From assembly GCA_050010555.1 (NCBI GenBank), contig JBEKKV010000022.1, positions 1-34,173 on the forward strand: a DNA stretch of 34,173 bases. The letters run 5' to 3'. The translations under genes and the position numbers were made by a program. Positions 23,265 through 30,577 of this stretch are shown here, piece by piece (within the stretch, counting starts at the first letter, position 1; every line of letters begins with the position of its first letter). Under the pieces are notes generated by a model, which was not told where the DNA came from, did not search any database, and saw only the letters and a program-made list of their open reading frames with translations. The stretch comes from JALHUB01 sp050010555 (GTDB taxonomy: Bacteria; Chloroflexota; Dehalococcoidia; DSTF01; JALHUB01).

Positions 23265-23750
23265 TCATCCTCCTGACCGACGGCCCCGCTCGATCGCCCG
23301 CAGCGCCAGCAGACGCACGTCTTCCGGCACCGTAGCGCTGACGCCGGCGACGGCGTTCAGCGCCGCGGTGCGGCGTAGTTGCGACTCGTCCACCCACGTC
23401 AGGTGGCTCTCGTCCCGTCGCAGCTCCGGCGGCTCACCGACGATAGTGCAGAAGTAGATGAGGTCGATGTGCTGGTGCGGCCTGTCCGGCTCCGGGCTGT
23501 CTTCGACCAGTATCGTCTCCGGCGCCGCCAACTCACGCGGATACGGCACGCCCAGCCGCTCATCGCCGGTGATCGGACGCGCGTCTAGGCCCGTCTCCTC
23601 GCGGATCTCGCGCAATACCGCCTCCTGCGGGTCCTCGTTCGGCTCGACGTGGCCGCCGGGCGGCACCCACATCTTCAGCAACGGATGCCAGAGGAGAAGC
23701 GTTTTGTTCCCGTGGACGACGAAGCCGGTGACGGTGAAGTGCTTCTCCAT
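23265..23750 (-). CDS. Nudix hydrolase
   Basis: Nudix-fold pyrophosphohydrolase of 161 residues with an intact Nudix box ('GGHVEPNEDPQEAVLREIREETGL'; given here as its two halves GGHVEPNEDPQE and AVLREIREETGL), so it should be active. The substrate is a nucleoside diphosphate derivative of unknown kind. 'LLLWHPLLKMWVPPGGHVE' before the box is typical of the MutT/ADP-ribose group. Start ATG 23750; a TTG one codon upstream is possible. A TAGAAT -10 box (minus strand, 23760-23765) ends 9 bases before the ATG, so the mRNA may be nearly leaderless. It is followed after 4 bases by serS, making a two-gene unit. Confidence 0.92.
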   Translation of the reverse strand: MEKHFTVTGFVVHGNKTLLLWHPLLKMWVPPGGHVEPNEDPQEAVLREIREETGLDARPITGDERLGVPYPRELAAPETILVEDSPEPDRPHQHIDLIYFCTIVGEPPELRRDESHLTWVDESQLRRTAALNAVAGVSATVPEDVRLLALRAIERGRRSGG

Positions 23751-23933
23751 CAAGAGGCGATTCTAGCAGCCGGAGCGCCATCGCGTCGAGTCGGTTCAAG
23801 GGGGTCGGCGAACAACGTGGCGGTGACGGTGCCGCAAGCTGCCGCTGCCACGCTGCTTAACATAAACGCTATTCTTCCCACCCACCCGCCCGCAATGCGT
23901 CTTTCCGATGGATCGGGAAGAGATGCTGACGGA

Positions 23934-24581
23934 TCAGCCAATAAGTGACAGCGGAAAATCCGACAGCCTCTCCAGCACCAGGTCCGCCTCCGGCAGCGGC
24001 GGCAGCGCCGTCGAAGCCGCGCGTACCTGCACCGCGAACGTCCCCGCCGACTTCGCCGCCAGGACGCCGGTCCGGCTGTCCTCCAGCACCACGCAGCGCT
24101 CCGGCGCGACGCCTAGCTTCGCCGCCGTGTAGAGGAAGATGTCCGGCGCCGGCTTTCCGTTTTCGACGGCCGTGCTCGAAACCAGGACGTCGAAACAGCC
24201 ATCGAGGCCCGTCGACTTCAGCAGCGCCTCCACCCAGTTCGGCAGCGACGATGACGCCAGCGCGCGCGGAATGCCGCGCCGCTTCAGCTCCGACAGCAGC
24301 TCGCGCACGCCGGGCAGCGGCGACCGCGGTTGGCTTAGGAGCCGCACCATCGCTTTGTCGTAGCGGTCCACGCACTCATCGTAGCCGGCCGGCGGCGAAT
24401 ACCACTCGAATATCGCGTCCCACGTCGCCGGCACCGTCATGCCCAGCAGGGCGTTGTGCTGCTCTTCGGTAATCGACAGGCCGAACTCCCGCAGCACCTC
24501 GTTCAGGCCCCGATGATAAAGCGGCTCGCTGTCCGCGAGCACGCCGTCCATGTCGAAGATGACCGCTTCGAACCTGCCCAC
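23934..24581 (-). CDS. HAD-superfamily hydrolase, beta-phosphoglucomutase-like
   Basis: HAD phosphatase or phosphomutase of 215 residues. Seen: motif I 'FDMDGVLADSEP' (nucleophile Asp10, acid/base Asp12), a helical cap (about 16-85), motif II 'ASSSLP', motif III Lys in 'NGKPAPDIF', and motif IV 'VVLEDSRTG'. The 'DGVLxDSEP' plus 'GKPAPDIF' pattern fits the beta-PGM/phosphatase subgroup; the substrate is not predictable. The start is GTG 24581, two bases after the lysS stop, with the lysS end (AAGAG) acting as a weak ribosome site. It is the last gene of the greA-lysS unit. The 180 bases after it hold no gene. Confidence 0.92.
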   Translation of the reverse strand: MGRFEAVIFDMDGVLADSEPLYHRGLNEVLREFGLSITEEQHNALLGMTVPATWDAIFEWYSPPAGYDECVDRYDKAMVRLLSQPRSPLPGVRELLSELKRRGIPRALASSSLPNWVEALLKSTGLDGCFDVLVSSTAVENGKPAPDIFLYTAAKLGVAPERCVVLEDSRTGVLAAKSAGTFAVQVRAASTALPPLPEADLVLERLSDFPLSLIG

Positions 24582-24583
24582 CG

Positions 24584-26071
24584 CTACTCTTTGCTCCGAA
24601 GCTGTGGGAAGAGGATGACCTCGCGTATCGAGCGACGGCCGCTCAGTAGCATCACCAGCCGGTCGATGCCGATGCCTAGTCCACCCGCCGGCGGCATCCC
24701 GTGCTCCAGCGCCAGCAGGAAGTCTTCGTCCAGCATCTCCACCTCGCTCTCGCCGGCCGCCTTCCGGCGCGCCTGCTCCAGGAAGCGTTGCCGCTGATCG
24801 AGCGGGTCGTTCAGCTCCGTGTAGGCGTTGCCCATCTCCAGCCCCGCGGCGAACGGCTCGAAGCGCTCCACCAGCTCCGGGTTGTCCGGCTTGCGCTTGG
24901 CCAACGGCGACAGCGGCGCCGGGTAGTCCATCAGGAACGTCGGCTGGATTAGCTGCGGCTCAACCCGCGCGGACAGCAGCTCGTCGACAAGCTTCGCCCA
25001 GCTTGCGTCCGGCGCCGTCTCGATGCCCATTCGACGGATCAGGTCGCGCAGGCCCGCCTCGTCGCGACGGTAGTGCTCCAGGTCGACCTCCGCGTACTGC
25101 TTGAGGGCGTCATGCGCCGTCAGCCGGCGCCAGGGCGGCTTCAGCTCTATCGTCTCCTCTTCGAACGGGACTTGCGTCGTCCCTAGTGTCTCCATCGCCA
25201 CCCGGGAGACCAGCTCTTCGACCATCGCCGCCACGTCGTTGTAGTCGGCGTAGGCCTCGTACGACTCCATCATCGTGAACTCGGGGTTGTGCCTTGTCGA
25301 AATCCCCTCGTTGCGGAAAACGCGCCCGATCTCGAACACGCGGTCGAAGCCGCCGACGATGAGTCGCTTGAGGTGCAGCTCCATGGCGATGCGCAGGTAC
25401 AGGTCGCGGTCCAGCGCCTCGTGATGCGTGACGAAGGGATTCGCCGCCGCGCCGCCGGCTTCCGCCATTAGCACCGGCGTCTCGACCTCCATGAAGCCAC
25501 GCCCGACCATGAAGCGGCGGATAGCGTCGATGATGGCGCTTCGCAGCGCGAACAGCCGTCGCACGTCCTCGTTCGCGATGAGATCGAGGTAGCGCTGGCG
25601 ATAGCGCGTCTCCGTATCGACCAGCCCGTGGAACTTCTCCGGCAGCGGTTGAAGCGACTTCGCGAGGAGTTGGTACTCCGCCGCCTCGACGCTTATCTCG
25701 CCGGCGCGGGTGCGAAAGAGACGCCCGCTCACGCCGACGAAATCGCCCAGGTCGAGGTCGTGCAGCACGCCGTACGCCTTCTCGCCGACGACGTTGCTCT
25801 TCAGATAGACCTGCATCTTGCCGGAGCCGTCGCGCAGGTCAACGAAGGTCGCCTTTCCCATGTCCCGCAGCGCCGTCATGCGCCCGGCGATGGTGACGGC
25901 AGGCGCCTGGCCTTTTCGCTTAGCCTTCTCCCATTTCAGGAACGCCTGCGACGCGGCCTCGGCGGTGTGCGTGCGATGAAACCGAGGCGGATAGGGGTCG
26001 ATTCCGCGGACCCGCAGCCGGTCCAGCTTCTCGCGCCGCAGCTCAAAGCTTTGCTCATCCCGAAGAGACAT
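24584..26071 (-). CDS. lysS: Lysyl-tRNA synthetase, class II
   Basis: Class II lysyl-tRNA synthetase of 495 residues. An OB-fold anticodon-binding domain comes first ('VTIAGRMTALRDMGKATFVDLRDG', about 58-170), then the catalytic core: motif 1 'FMVGRGFMEVETPVL', motif 2 'FEIGRVFRNEGISTRHNPEFTMME' (split by the usual loop), motif 3 'GGLGIGIDRLVMLLSG'. The length is normal. ATG 26071 is preferred over ATG 26074 one codon upstream because of the spacing to GGGGGA; an extension to 26209 would add about 46 low-complexity residues and run through a hairpin. It lies 85 bases behind greA and may be co-transcribed. Confidence 0.96.
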   Translation of the reverse strand: MSLRDEQSFELRREKLDRLRVRGIDPYPPRFHRTHTAEAASQAFLKWEKAKRKGQAPAVTIAGRMTALRDMGKATFVDLRDGSGKMQVYLKSNVVGEKAYGVLHDLDLGDFVGVSGRLFRTRAGEISVEAAEYQLLAKSLQPLPEKFHGLVDTETRYRQRYLDLIANEDVRRLFALRSAIIDAIRRFMVGRGFMEVETPVLMAEAGGAAANPFVTHHEALDRDLYLRIAMELHLKRLIVGGFDRVFEIGRVFRNEGISTRHNPEFTMMESYEAYADYNDVAAMVEELVSRVAMETLGTTQVPFEEETIELKPPWRRLTAHDALKQYAEVDLEHYRRDEAGLRDLIRRMGIETAPDASWAKLVDELLSARVEPQLIQPTFLMDYPAPLSPLAKRKPDNPELVERFEPFAAGLEMGNAYTELNDPLDQRQRFLEQARRKAAGESEVEMLDEDFLLALEHGMPPAGGLGIGIDRLVMLLSGRRSIREVILFPQLRSKE

Positions 26072-26100
26072 CATCTTCCCCCGAAGTGGGCATATCAAGA

Positions 26101-26133
26101 GGCGGGCGGCCCCTGCTTTCGGCTCCGCCCGCC
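26101..26133 (-). terminator. GC-rich hairpin between greA and lysS
   Basis: Arms GGCGGGCGG (26101-26109) and CCGCCCGCC (26125-26133) form a 9-bp stem. On the minus strand it is followed by TCTTGATAT, a poor T-run. It may reduce readthrough from greA into lysS or protect the greA mRNA end. Confidence 0.5.
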
Positions 26134-26156
26134 GTGTCCGGCATTCGCCTGATGGT

Positions 26157-26630
26157 TCAGGATATGCCGGTGATGGTGAGCCGAATTGCGCCGGCCGGCG
26201 CCTCCACATGCACCGCGTCGCCGACGCCCTTGCCGATAAGCGCGCGCCCCACCGGCGATTCGTTGCTGATGCGGCCTTCCTTGGGCTCCGCCTCCGCGCT
26301 CCCGACGATGACGTACGTCTCCTTCGTCCCCTTCGCGGTTTGGACGGTCACATGAGAGCCCAGCCGTACTTTCTTGGAGCGATGCGCCTGCTCCTCGTCG
26401 ATGAGCTCAGCGTTCTGAATGATCTTCTCGAGCGTCAGGATGCGTCCCTCGACGAACGCCTGCTCATTCTTAGCGTCCTCGTACTCGGCGTTGTTCTGGG
26501 TGCTGGCCAGCTCCTTGGCGGCGTGAATGCGCTCCGCCACCTCCTGGCGGCGGACCGTCCGCAGGTGTTCGAGCTCTTTCTCCAGCTTGGCCAGACCTTC
26601 TCTCGTCAAAGGAACTGGCTTATCGGGCAT
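26157..26630 (-). CDS. greA: Transcription elongation factor GreA
   Basis: GreA of 157 residues, which enters the RNA polymerase secondary channel and stimulates cleavage of backtracked RNA. The N-terminal coiled coil (about 8-78) contains 'LTREGLAKLEKELEHLR' and the tip 'NAEYEDAKNEQ' with the acidic residues needed for cleavage. The C-terminal FKBP-like domain has 'VRLGSHVTVQ', 'YVIVGSAEAEP' and 'ESPVGRALIGKGVGD'. ATG 26630 has AGGAG 7 bases upstream. A strong promoter lies at 26710-26739, and an intrinsic terminator sits inside the leader (26653-26685), suggesting attenuation. Confidence 0.97.
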   Translation of the reverse strand: MPDKPVPLTREGLAKLEKELEHLRTVRRQEVAERIHAAKELASTQNNAEYEDAKNEQAFVEGRILTLEKIIQNAELIDEEQAHRSKKVRLGSHVTVQTAKGTKETYVIVGSAEAEPKEGRISNESPVGRALIGKGVGDAVHVEAPAGAIRLTITGIS

Positions 26631-26652
26631 CTTTACGCTCCTGAAACAGATT

Positions 26653-26685
26653 CAAAAAAGAGACTGAGAGGCATCGCCCTCAGTC
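26653..26685 (-). terminator. Intrinsic terminator in the greA leader
   Basis: On the minus strand GACTGAG (26679-26685) pairs with CTCAGTC (26662-26668), with an inner GGC/GCC and one bulged T, followed by TCTTTTTT. It lies between the greA promoter and the greA ATG. A transcript from the predicted start near 26703 would end after about 50 bases. Confidence 0.85.
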
Positions 26686-26709
26686 GTTATCCCCCCTGTG
26701 CTGGCAATC

Positions 26710-26739
26710 ATTATAGGAGAAGCCGTTCCTCTTTGTAAA
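26710..26739 (-). promoter_or_regulatory. Promoter of greA
   Basis: On the minus strand TTTACA (26734-26739), an 18-base spacer and a perfect TATAAT (26710-26715). The predicted start is near 26703, giving a leader of about 73 bases. It stands back to back with the promoter at 26760-26788. Confidence 0.85.
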
Positions 26740-26759
26740 GCTTCCCCTTCCGACTGTGG

Positions 26760-26788
26760 TTGAGAGGGGGAAGGCGTCGTGTTAGAAT
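26760..26788 (+). promoter_or_regulatory. Promoter of the PDZ/chitinase-like operon
   Basis: TTGAGA (26760-26765), a 17-base spacer and TAGAAT (26783-26788). The predicted start is near 26795, 34 bases before the ATG at 26829. It is divergent from the greA promoter, with 20 bases between the two -35 boxes. Confidence 0.75.
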
Positions 26789-26828
26789 GACCAGAGTCAA
26801 CCCTGGACGCAACCGTTAAGCAGGCTTC

Positions 26829-27056
26829 ATGGAGCAAGACAGCCATCCCCCCGGAGCGCCGGCCGTGGACGCCCGCACACAGCAGGGCGACATAATACTG
26901 CGAATGGGCGACACCCCCGTGAACCAGGACATGCCGTCCATCAACGCCCTCAGCCGGCTGACGCCCGGGCAGACCATCCCCGTTGTGCTCGATCGGGACG
27001 GCAAGTAAATGACAGTTGAAGTGACGCCGCAAGAGCGCCAGAGAGCTACGCAATGA
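26829..27056 (+). pseudogene. PDZ-domain fragment interrupted by an in-frame TAA
   Basis: From ATG 26829 the frame reads 59 residues with the second half of a PDZ domain as in DegP/HtrA proteins: 'QQGDIILRMGDTPV', 'INALSRLTPGQTIPVVLDRDGK'. It then meets TAA at 27006-27008. The same frame continues with 'MTVEVTPQERQ' to TGA 27054-27056, which is the usual end of such a PDZ domain (Gly-Lys-X-Met-Thr-Val-Glu-Val). A single substitution, for example GAA to TAA, would explain the stop. The N-terminal strands of the PDZ and any protease domain are absent. ATG 27009 directly follows the stop and could restart translation. The frame ends in an ATGA overlap with the next gene. Confidence 0.75.
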
Positions 27057-28750
27057 ACGAAAGCAATCAAGGGGGGCCTTTCGGCGCGCCGCCGGACGAC
27101 CGCGGCCCCTTCGACGACCTGTTGCGCCCGCATTCGACGCCCGGCCCGACCGTCCCTGGCATCCCCGGCAGAGGCCGCGTCGTACTCCTGGCGATACTCG
27201 CGCTGGGAGCGCTACTCCTCGTGCTGGTCTTGCCTCCCATCTCGCTGCTCGGTCGCGGCGGCGGTGGTGGCGGCAGCGGCAGCACACCCAACATAAAGAC
27301 CACAGCCCGAAAGAGCATGCCCCAACTGCCGGACGGCCTCGAGGCTGTGAGCGCCTTCTACGATGTCTCCGTCTCCGGCAAAATCGAGGGGCCGGCAACG
27401 ATCACCCTGCAGCTTCCGGATACGATGACCGACGGCCGCAACCTCTCCGCCTACACTCAGCAGAAGGGCGCATGGCAGCGGCTGGGCGACGCGACCCTCG
27501 GCCCCAATGGCAACGTCGTCGAAGCCAAGGTGAACGATATCCCCGCCAACATCGTGATCCTGCGACGTGGCGATTCCGCGCGTCAGCTCATCGGCTACCT
27601 GCCCGCCGGCGGCCAGCTCAGCGTTCCCGCCGCGCAGGACCTCTCCGTCGTCGACCCGGTCGACTTCTCGCCCCAGGCCGACGGCTCGCTCTCCGGCGGC
27701 CCAACCACCGCGTCGCTGCCGGCCGGCCTGCCCGTGCGCCCGTGCATTCGCGCCAGCGGCTCCGACGGTGCGGCTGCCGTCGACGCTATCATGGCTTCGC
27801 CCGACCTCCGCGCCTCGCACGTCGACGCCATCCTCGCGATGGTGGAGGCAGGCCATTACGACGGCGTCGAGATCGATTACGGCTCCATCGACTCGCTGCG
27901 AAAGGACGCCTTCAGCGAGTTCCTCAGCAATCTCTCCGATCAGCTCCACCTGCGGAAACTCACTCTCACGGTGACGGCGCCCATGCCCGAGCAGCAGGGA
28001 GCGGACTGGGACACCGGCGCCTACGACTGGACGCGCCTCTCGCAGGTTGCCGACCTGATCGAGCTCAGCCCGGAGACGGACCCATCCGTGTACTACAAGA
28101 ACACCCAACAGGCGCTCCAGTATCTGATCGACGACAGCAAGGTCGCGCCGGCGAAGCTCGTTCTACGGATCAGCCCCTACAGCGTCGAAAAGGGCGGCGA
28201 AGGCATCAGTTCCCTCACGGGACTGGAAGCGCTGGCGACCGGCAGCGTCCTGTCGGCGGACAAGACCGACTCCATTAGCCCCGGCGAATCGGTCGATGTG
28301 AAGGCCACGAACATCGACACCGCGGACGGCGCAACCGGCATCGGTTGGGACGCCCAGGCCGAAGCCGTTTCCTTCGTCTACCCGGGACTGGGCGGCGCGC
28401 GCACTGTCTGGCTGGAGAACGCGTTCAGCATCGCCTTTAAGCTGGAACTGGCGCAGAGCTTTAACCTCGGCGGCATCGCCATCGAAGACGTTTCCGACTC
28501 CGTCGGCGGCGCAGACATCTGGCCGGTCATCGGCGACTTCCTCGATAGCGGCAAGGCATCGCTGGCCAAGCCGAACGGTTCACTCCTCGTCCCTCAGTGG
28601 GAAGCCGATGGCGGCCAGTTGGAGGACAAGGCGACGGGCGAGGTCACCTGGGTGGCGCCCGACCAGCCCGGCCAGTACCATCTCACTCTCATCATCAGCG
28701 ACGGCGTGGCCCGCATCGGCCAGCGCCTCGTCCTTACGGTCGGGCCCTGA
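27053..28750 (+). CDS. Membrane-anchored GH18 (chitinase-like) protein lacking the catalytic Glu
   Basis: Protein of 565 residues. A Pro/Gly-rich cytoplasmic N-terminus is followed by one membrane helix (about 44-64), a glycine linker (70-76), a beta-rich region (about 90-195), a GH18 TIM-barrel-like domain (about 210-515), and a C-terminal Ig-like stretch (about 520-565). The barrel resembles spore-hydrolase SleL/YaaH proteins: 'HYDGVEIDYGSI' corresponds to DGxDxDxE, but the catalytic Glu is Gly277, and 'VWLENAFSIAFKLELAQ' matches the conserved strand near the end. It is therefore probably a non-catalytic glycan-binding protein outside the membrane. It overlaps the broken PDZ frame by four bases and shares its promoter. 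Confidence 0.82.
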   Translation: MNESNQGGPFGAPPDDRGPFDDLLRPHSTPGPTVPGIPGRGRVVLLAILALGALLLVLVLPPISLLGRGGGGGGSGSTPNIKTTARKSMPQLPDGLEAVSAFYDVSVSGKIEGPATITLQLPDTMTDGRNLSAYTQQKGAWQRLGDATLGPNGNVVEAKVNDIPANIVILRRGDSARQLIGYLPAGGQLSVPAAQDLSVVDPVDFSPQADGSLSGGPTTASLPAGLPVRPCIRASGSDGAAAVDAIMASPDLRASHVDAILAMVEAGHYDGVEIDYGSIDSLRKDAFSEFLSNLSDQLHLRKLTLTVTAPMPEQQGADWDTGAYDWTRLSQVADLIELSPETDPSVYYKNTQQALQYLIDDSKVAPAKLVLRISPYSVEKGGEGISSLTGLEALATGSVLSADKTDSISPGESVDVKATNIDTADGATGIGWDAQAEAVSFVYPGLGGARTVWLENAFSIAFKLELAQSFNLGGIAIEDVSDSVGGADIWPVIGDFLDSGKASLAKPNGSLLVPQWEADGGQLEDKATGEVTWVAPDQPGQYHLTLIISDGVARIGQRLVLTVGP

Positions 28751-28809
28751 TTGCGACCGCGACCTCTGATTCTCCGTTCGAAGGCAGCGTTAGGAGAAAG
28801 AGCGCAGCC

Positions 28810-29361
28810 GTGCGTGTGATTGCCGGTGCGGCCAGGGGCAGGCGGCTGAAAGGCGGCAGCGAGCGCGGCCTCCGTGCAACCTCCGACCTGGTGCGCGGCG
28901 CCATGTTCGACATCGTGCAGTCCATGGGCGCCGACCTAACGCGCGTGCTCGACCTCTACGCCGGCACCGGCGCGCTTGGCGTCGAGGCGCTGAGTCGAGG
29001 CGCCGGCTGGTGCGACTTCATCGAGAAGGAGCCGCGTTTCTGCCGCCTCATCCACGAGAACCTGGAAGCGTCGGGCTTCGCCGAGAAGGCAGCCGTTTTC
29101 TGCCTGCCGGCGGAAAAGGTCTTGACGAAACTGAGCAGCGAGTATAGCCTCATTTTGGCTGATCCGCCCTACCAGGACGAGAAGGCAGACAGCGTGCTGG
29201 AAAGCATCGCTGCCTCTCCACTGGTGGGACAGAGAACGGTCATCGTGTTGGAGCATTCAAAGCGCAAGACGCCGCCCGCCGCCCTCGGCAGCCTTACCCT
29301 GGCGACGAGCCGGCGGCATGGAGATACGGTAATCTCCATCTATCGTTCAGGAGGCAGCTAG
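28810..29361 (+). CDS. rsmD: 16S rRNA (guanine966-N2)-methyltransferase RsmD
   Basis: SAM-dependent methyltransferase of 183 residues that modifies G966 of 16S rRNA. Seen: the N-terminal 'RVIAGAARGRRLKG' typical of RsmD, 'TSDLVRGAMFDIV', the SAM site 'VLDLYAGTGALGVEALSRGA', and the catalytic 'LILADPPYQ' (DPPY). GTG 28810 gives the family N-terminus, with AAGAG 7 bases upstream; a longer extension would overlap the end of the previous gene and add non-family sequence. The stop codon TAG shares its G with the GTG of coaD. The rsmD-coaD pairing is common in many bacteria. Confidence 0.94.
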   Translation: MRVIAGAARGRRLKGGSERGLRATSDLVRGAMFDIVQSMGADLTRVLDLYAGTGALGVEALSRGAGWCDFIEKEPRFCRLIHENLEASGFAEKAAVFCLPAEKVLTKLSSEYSLILADPPYQDEKADSVLESIAASPLVGQRTVIVLEHSKRKTPPAALGSLTLATSRRHGDTVISIYRSGGS

Positions 29362-29867
29362 TGGTTATCGCCATGTACCCGGGCCGGTTCGATCCCGTCA
29401 CGAACGGCCACCTCGATATCGTGCGCCGCGCGGCGTCCATGTTCGACCGTGTCGTCGTGGCAGTTTTCGACATGAAAGACCACGACGTTCTTTTCTCTAC
29501 CGCTGAGCGGGTGGAGCTGTTCCGACAGGCAGTGCGCGAACTGCCGTCCGTCAGCGTCGAGCTGTTCAGCGGGCTGACGGTCGCGTTTGCCCGCGAGCAG
29601 GGCGCAACGGTGCTGGTGCGGGGGATCCGCGCCGTGACCGGCTTCGAGACTGAGTTCGACATGGCCCTGATGAACAAGAAGATCGCACCGGAGATTGAAT
29701 CGATCTATCTCATGGCCAGCCTCGACCACCTGTTCATTAGCGGCACGCGTATTCGAGAGGTCGCGCGCCTCGGCTACAACGTTGCGGACTTGGTGCCGGC
29801 GCACGTGTGCCAGGCGCTGACCGAGAAGATCTTCGGCATAGCAAGGCCTGTTTCGCGCGGAGGTTGA
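29361..29867 (+). CDS. coaD: Phosphopantetheine adenylyltransferase
   Basis: Enzyme of 168 residues for the fourth step of coenzyme A synthesis (ATP plus 4'-phosphopantetheine to dephospho-CoA). Seen: 'AMYPGRFDPVTNGHLDI' with the T/HxxH nucleotidyltransferase His, 'VRGIRAVTGFETEFDMALMN', and 'ISGTRIREVARLG' in place of the usual ISSSxVRE. Typical proteins have Ser or Thr where this has Arg in 'PGRFDP'. The start is GTG 29361, overlapping the rsmD stop by one base, with AGGAGG 6 bases before it. The following coiled-coil gene is in the same frame, separated only by the TGA at 29865-29867. Confidence 0.96.
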   Translation: MVIAMYPGRFDPVTNGHLDIVRRAASMFDRVVVAVFDMKDHDVLFSTAERVELFRQAVRELPSVSVELFSGLTVAFAREQGATVLVRGIRAVTGFETEFDMALMNKKIAPEIESIYLMASLDHLFISGTRIREVARLGYNVADLVPAHVCQALTEKIFGIARPVSRGG

Positions 29868-29870
29868 CCC

Positions 29871-30398
29871 ATCGACATCCTCTATCTCATCGACCGTCTG
29901 GAAGAGCTCGTTGCCGAAGGCACGAAGCTGCCCATCGGCGGCCGTGTTGCCATCGACCGACGCCGGCTGCTTGATTTGATCGACCAGATGCGTGTGGCCG
30001 CCCCGATGGAGCTGCAGGAGGCGCAGGAGCTCCTTGCGCAGAAGGACGAGCTGCTGCTGAAGGCGCGAGAAGAGTCGCAGCATCTGGTGACGCAGGCGCA
30101 GCAGGACGTCGAATCGCGCCTGACGGACAACGGGCTGGTCAAAGCGGCAGAGGCGAAGGCGGCGGAGATCATCCAGGAAGCGGAGCGCCAGGCGGAGTCG
30201 ATGCTGCACGACACTGAGGACCGGATCCGCACACGGTTCGGTGCGGCGGAAACCGTGGCGGCTCAGCAGATGGAGGAGGCGGACCGCTATACGCTGGAGA
30301 TGCTGAAGAAGCTGGAGTCGCAGCTATCAGCGTTCCTGGGCAGCGTGCGCGCCGGCGTCGACAGCATGGAGAACAAGGCGCAGGAGCGCGTCCGCTAG
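29871..30398 (+). CDS. Coiled-coil protein following coaD, apparent AUC start
   Basis: Coiled-coil protein of 175 residues, hypothetical; similar genes follow coaD in Chloroflexota as I recall. The frame is open from directly after the coaD TGA: 'IDILYLIDRLEELVAEGTKLP', then 'LLDLIDQMRVAAPMELQEAQ' and long Ala/Glu/Gln-rich helices (about 55-165), like ATP-synthase b or DivIVA-type coiled coils. GGAGG at 29859-29863 lies exactly 7 bases before ATC 29871, and the N-terminal helix before the first ATG (29976) looks conserved. The gene may therefore initiate at AUC, or carry a recent ATG-to-ATC change or base error. If AUC is not used, ATG 29976 gives 140 residues. Confidence 0.75.
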   Translation: MDILYLIDRLEELVAEGTKLPIGGRVAIDRRRLLDLIDQMRVAAPMELQEAQELLAQKDELLLKAREESQHLVTQAQQDVESRLTDNGLVKAAEAKAAEIIQEAERQAESMLHDTEDRIRTRFGAAETVAAQQMEEADRYTLEMLKKLESQLSAFLGSVRAGVDSMENKAQERVR

Positions 30399-30450
30399 GC
30401 CCTCACGACGCCACGTCGAGATCCATGAGCCGTTCGATTCCACGCAGCCC

Positions 30451-30500
30451 CGTGCGCTGATCGCGTTCTCGTTGCGCTCCTCACTTCGTTCGTCGCGCCG
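30451..30500 (+). repeat. Interspersed intergenic repeat, copy B
   Basis: This stretch matches copy A (770-819) at 43 of 50 positions without gaps, in the same orientation. As with copy A, it lies between two convergent genes. Confidence 0.7.
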
Positions 30501-30524
30501 AAGACCTTTCCAAATAAAACGCGT

Positions 30525-30547
30525 AGCGCGGGCATCTTGCCCGCGCT
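30525..30547 (-). terminator. Terminator of leuS, possibly bidirectional
   Basis: A perfect 10-bp stem AGCGCGGGCA (30525-30534) / TGCCCGCGCT (30538-30547) with a 3-base loop. On the minus strand GTTTTATTT follows after a few bases; on the plus strand only GTTTCG. It serves leuS best and may also stop transcripts from the coiled-coil gene. Confidence 0.75.
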
Positions 30548-30577
30548 GTTTCGCGCCCTGGGCTAGCCAAGGTCCTA

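Larger units (their letters stand above)
30399..30577. other. Convergent intergenic region with repeat copy B and terminator
   Basis: These 179 bases lie between the ends of the coiled-coil gene and leuS. They hold repeat copy B (30451-30500) and a strong hairpin (30525-30547). No gene is seen. Confidence 0.6.

Noticed and set aside
26101..26133. Strong terminator between greA and lysS
   Set aside because: The stem is strong but the following T-run is poor and lysS has no clear promoter of its own here; listed only as a weak terminator-like hairpin.
26829..27056. Programmed stop-codon readthrough or recoding at TAA 27006 in the PDZ frame
   Set aside because: UAA is the least readthrough-prone context, no stimulatory structure is obvious, and the N-terminal part of the domain is also missing; decay is simpler.
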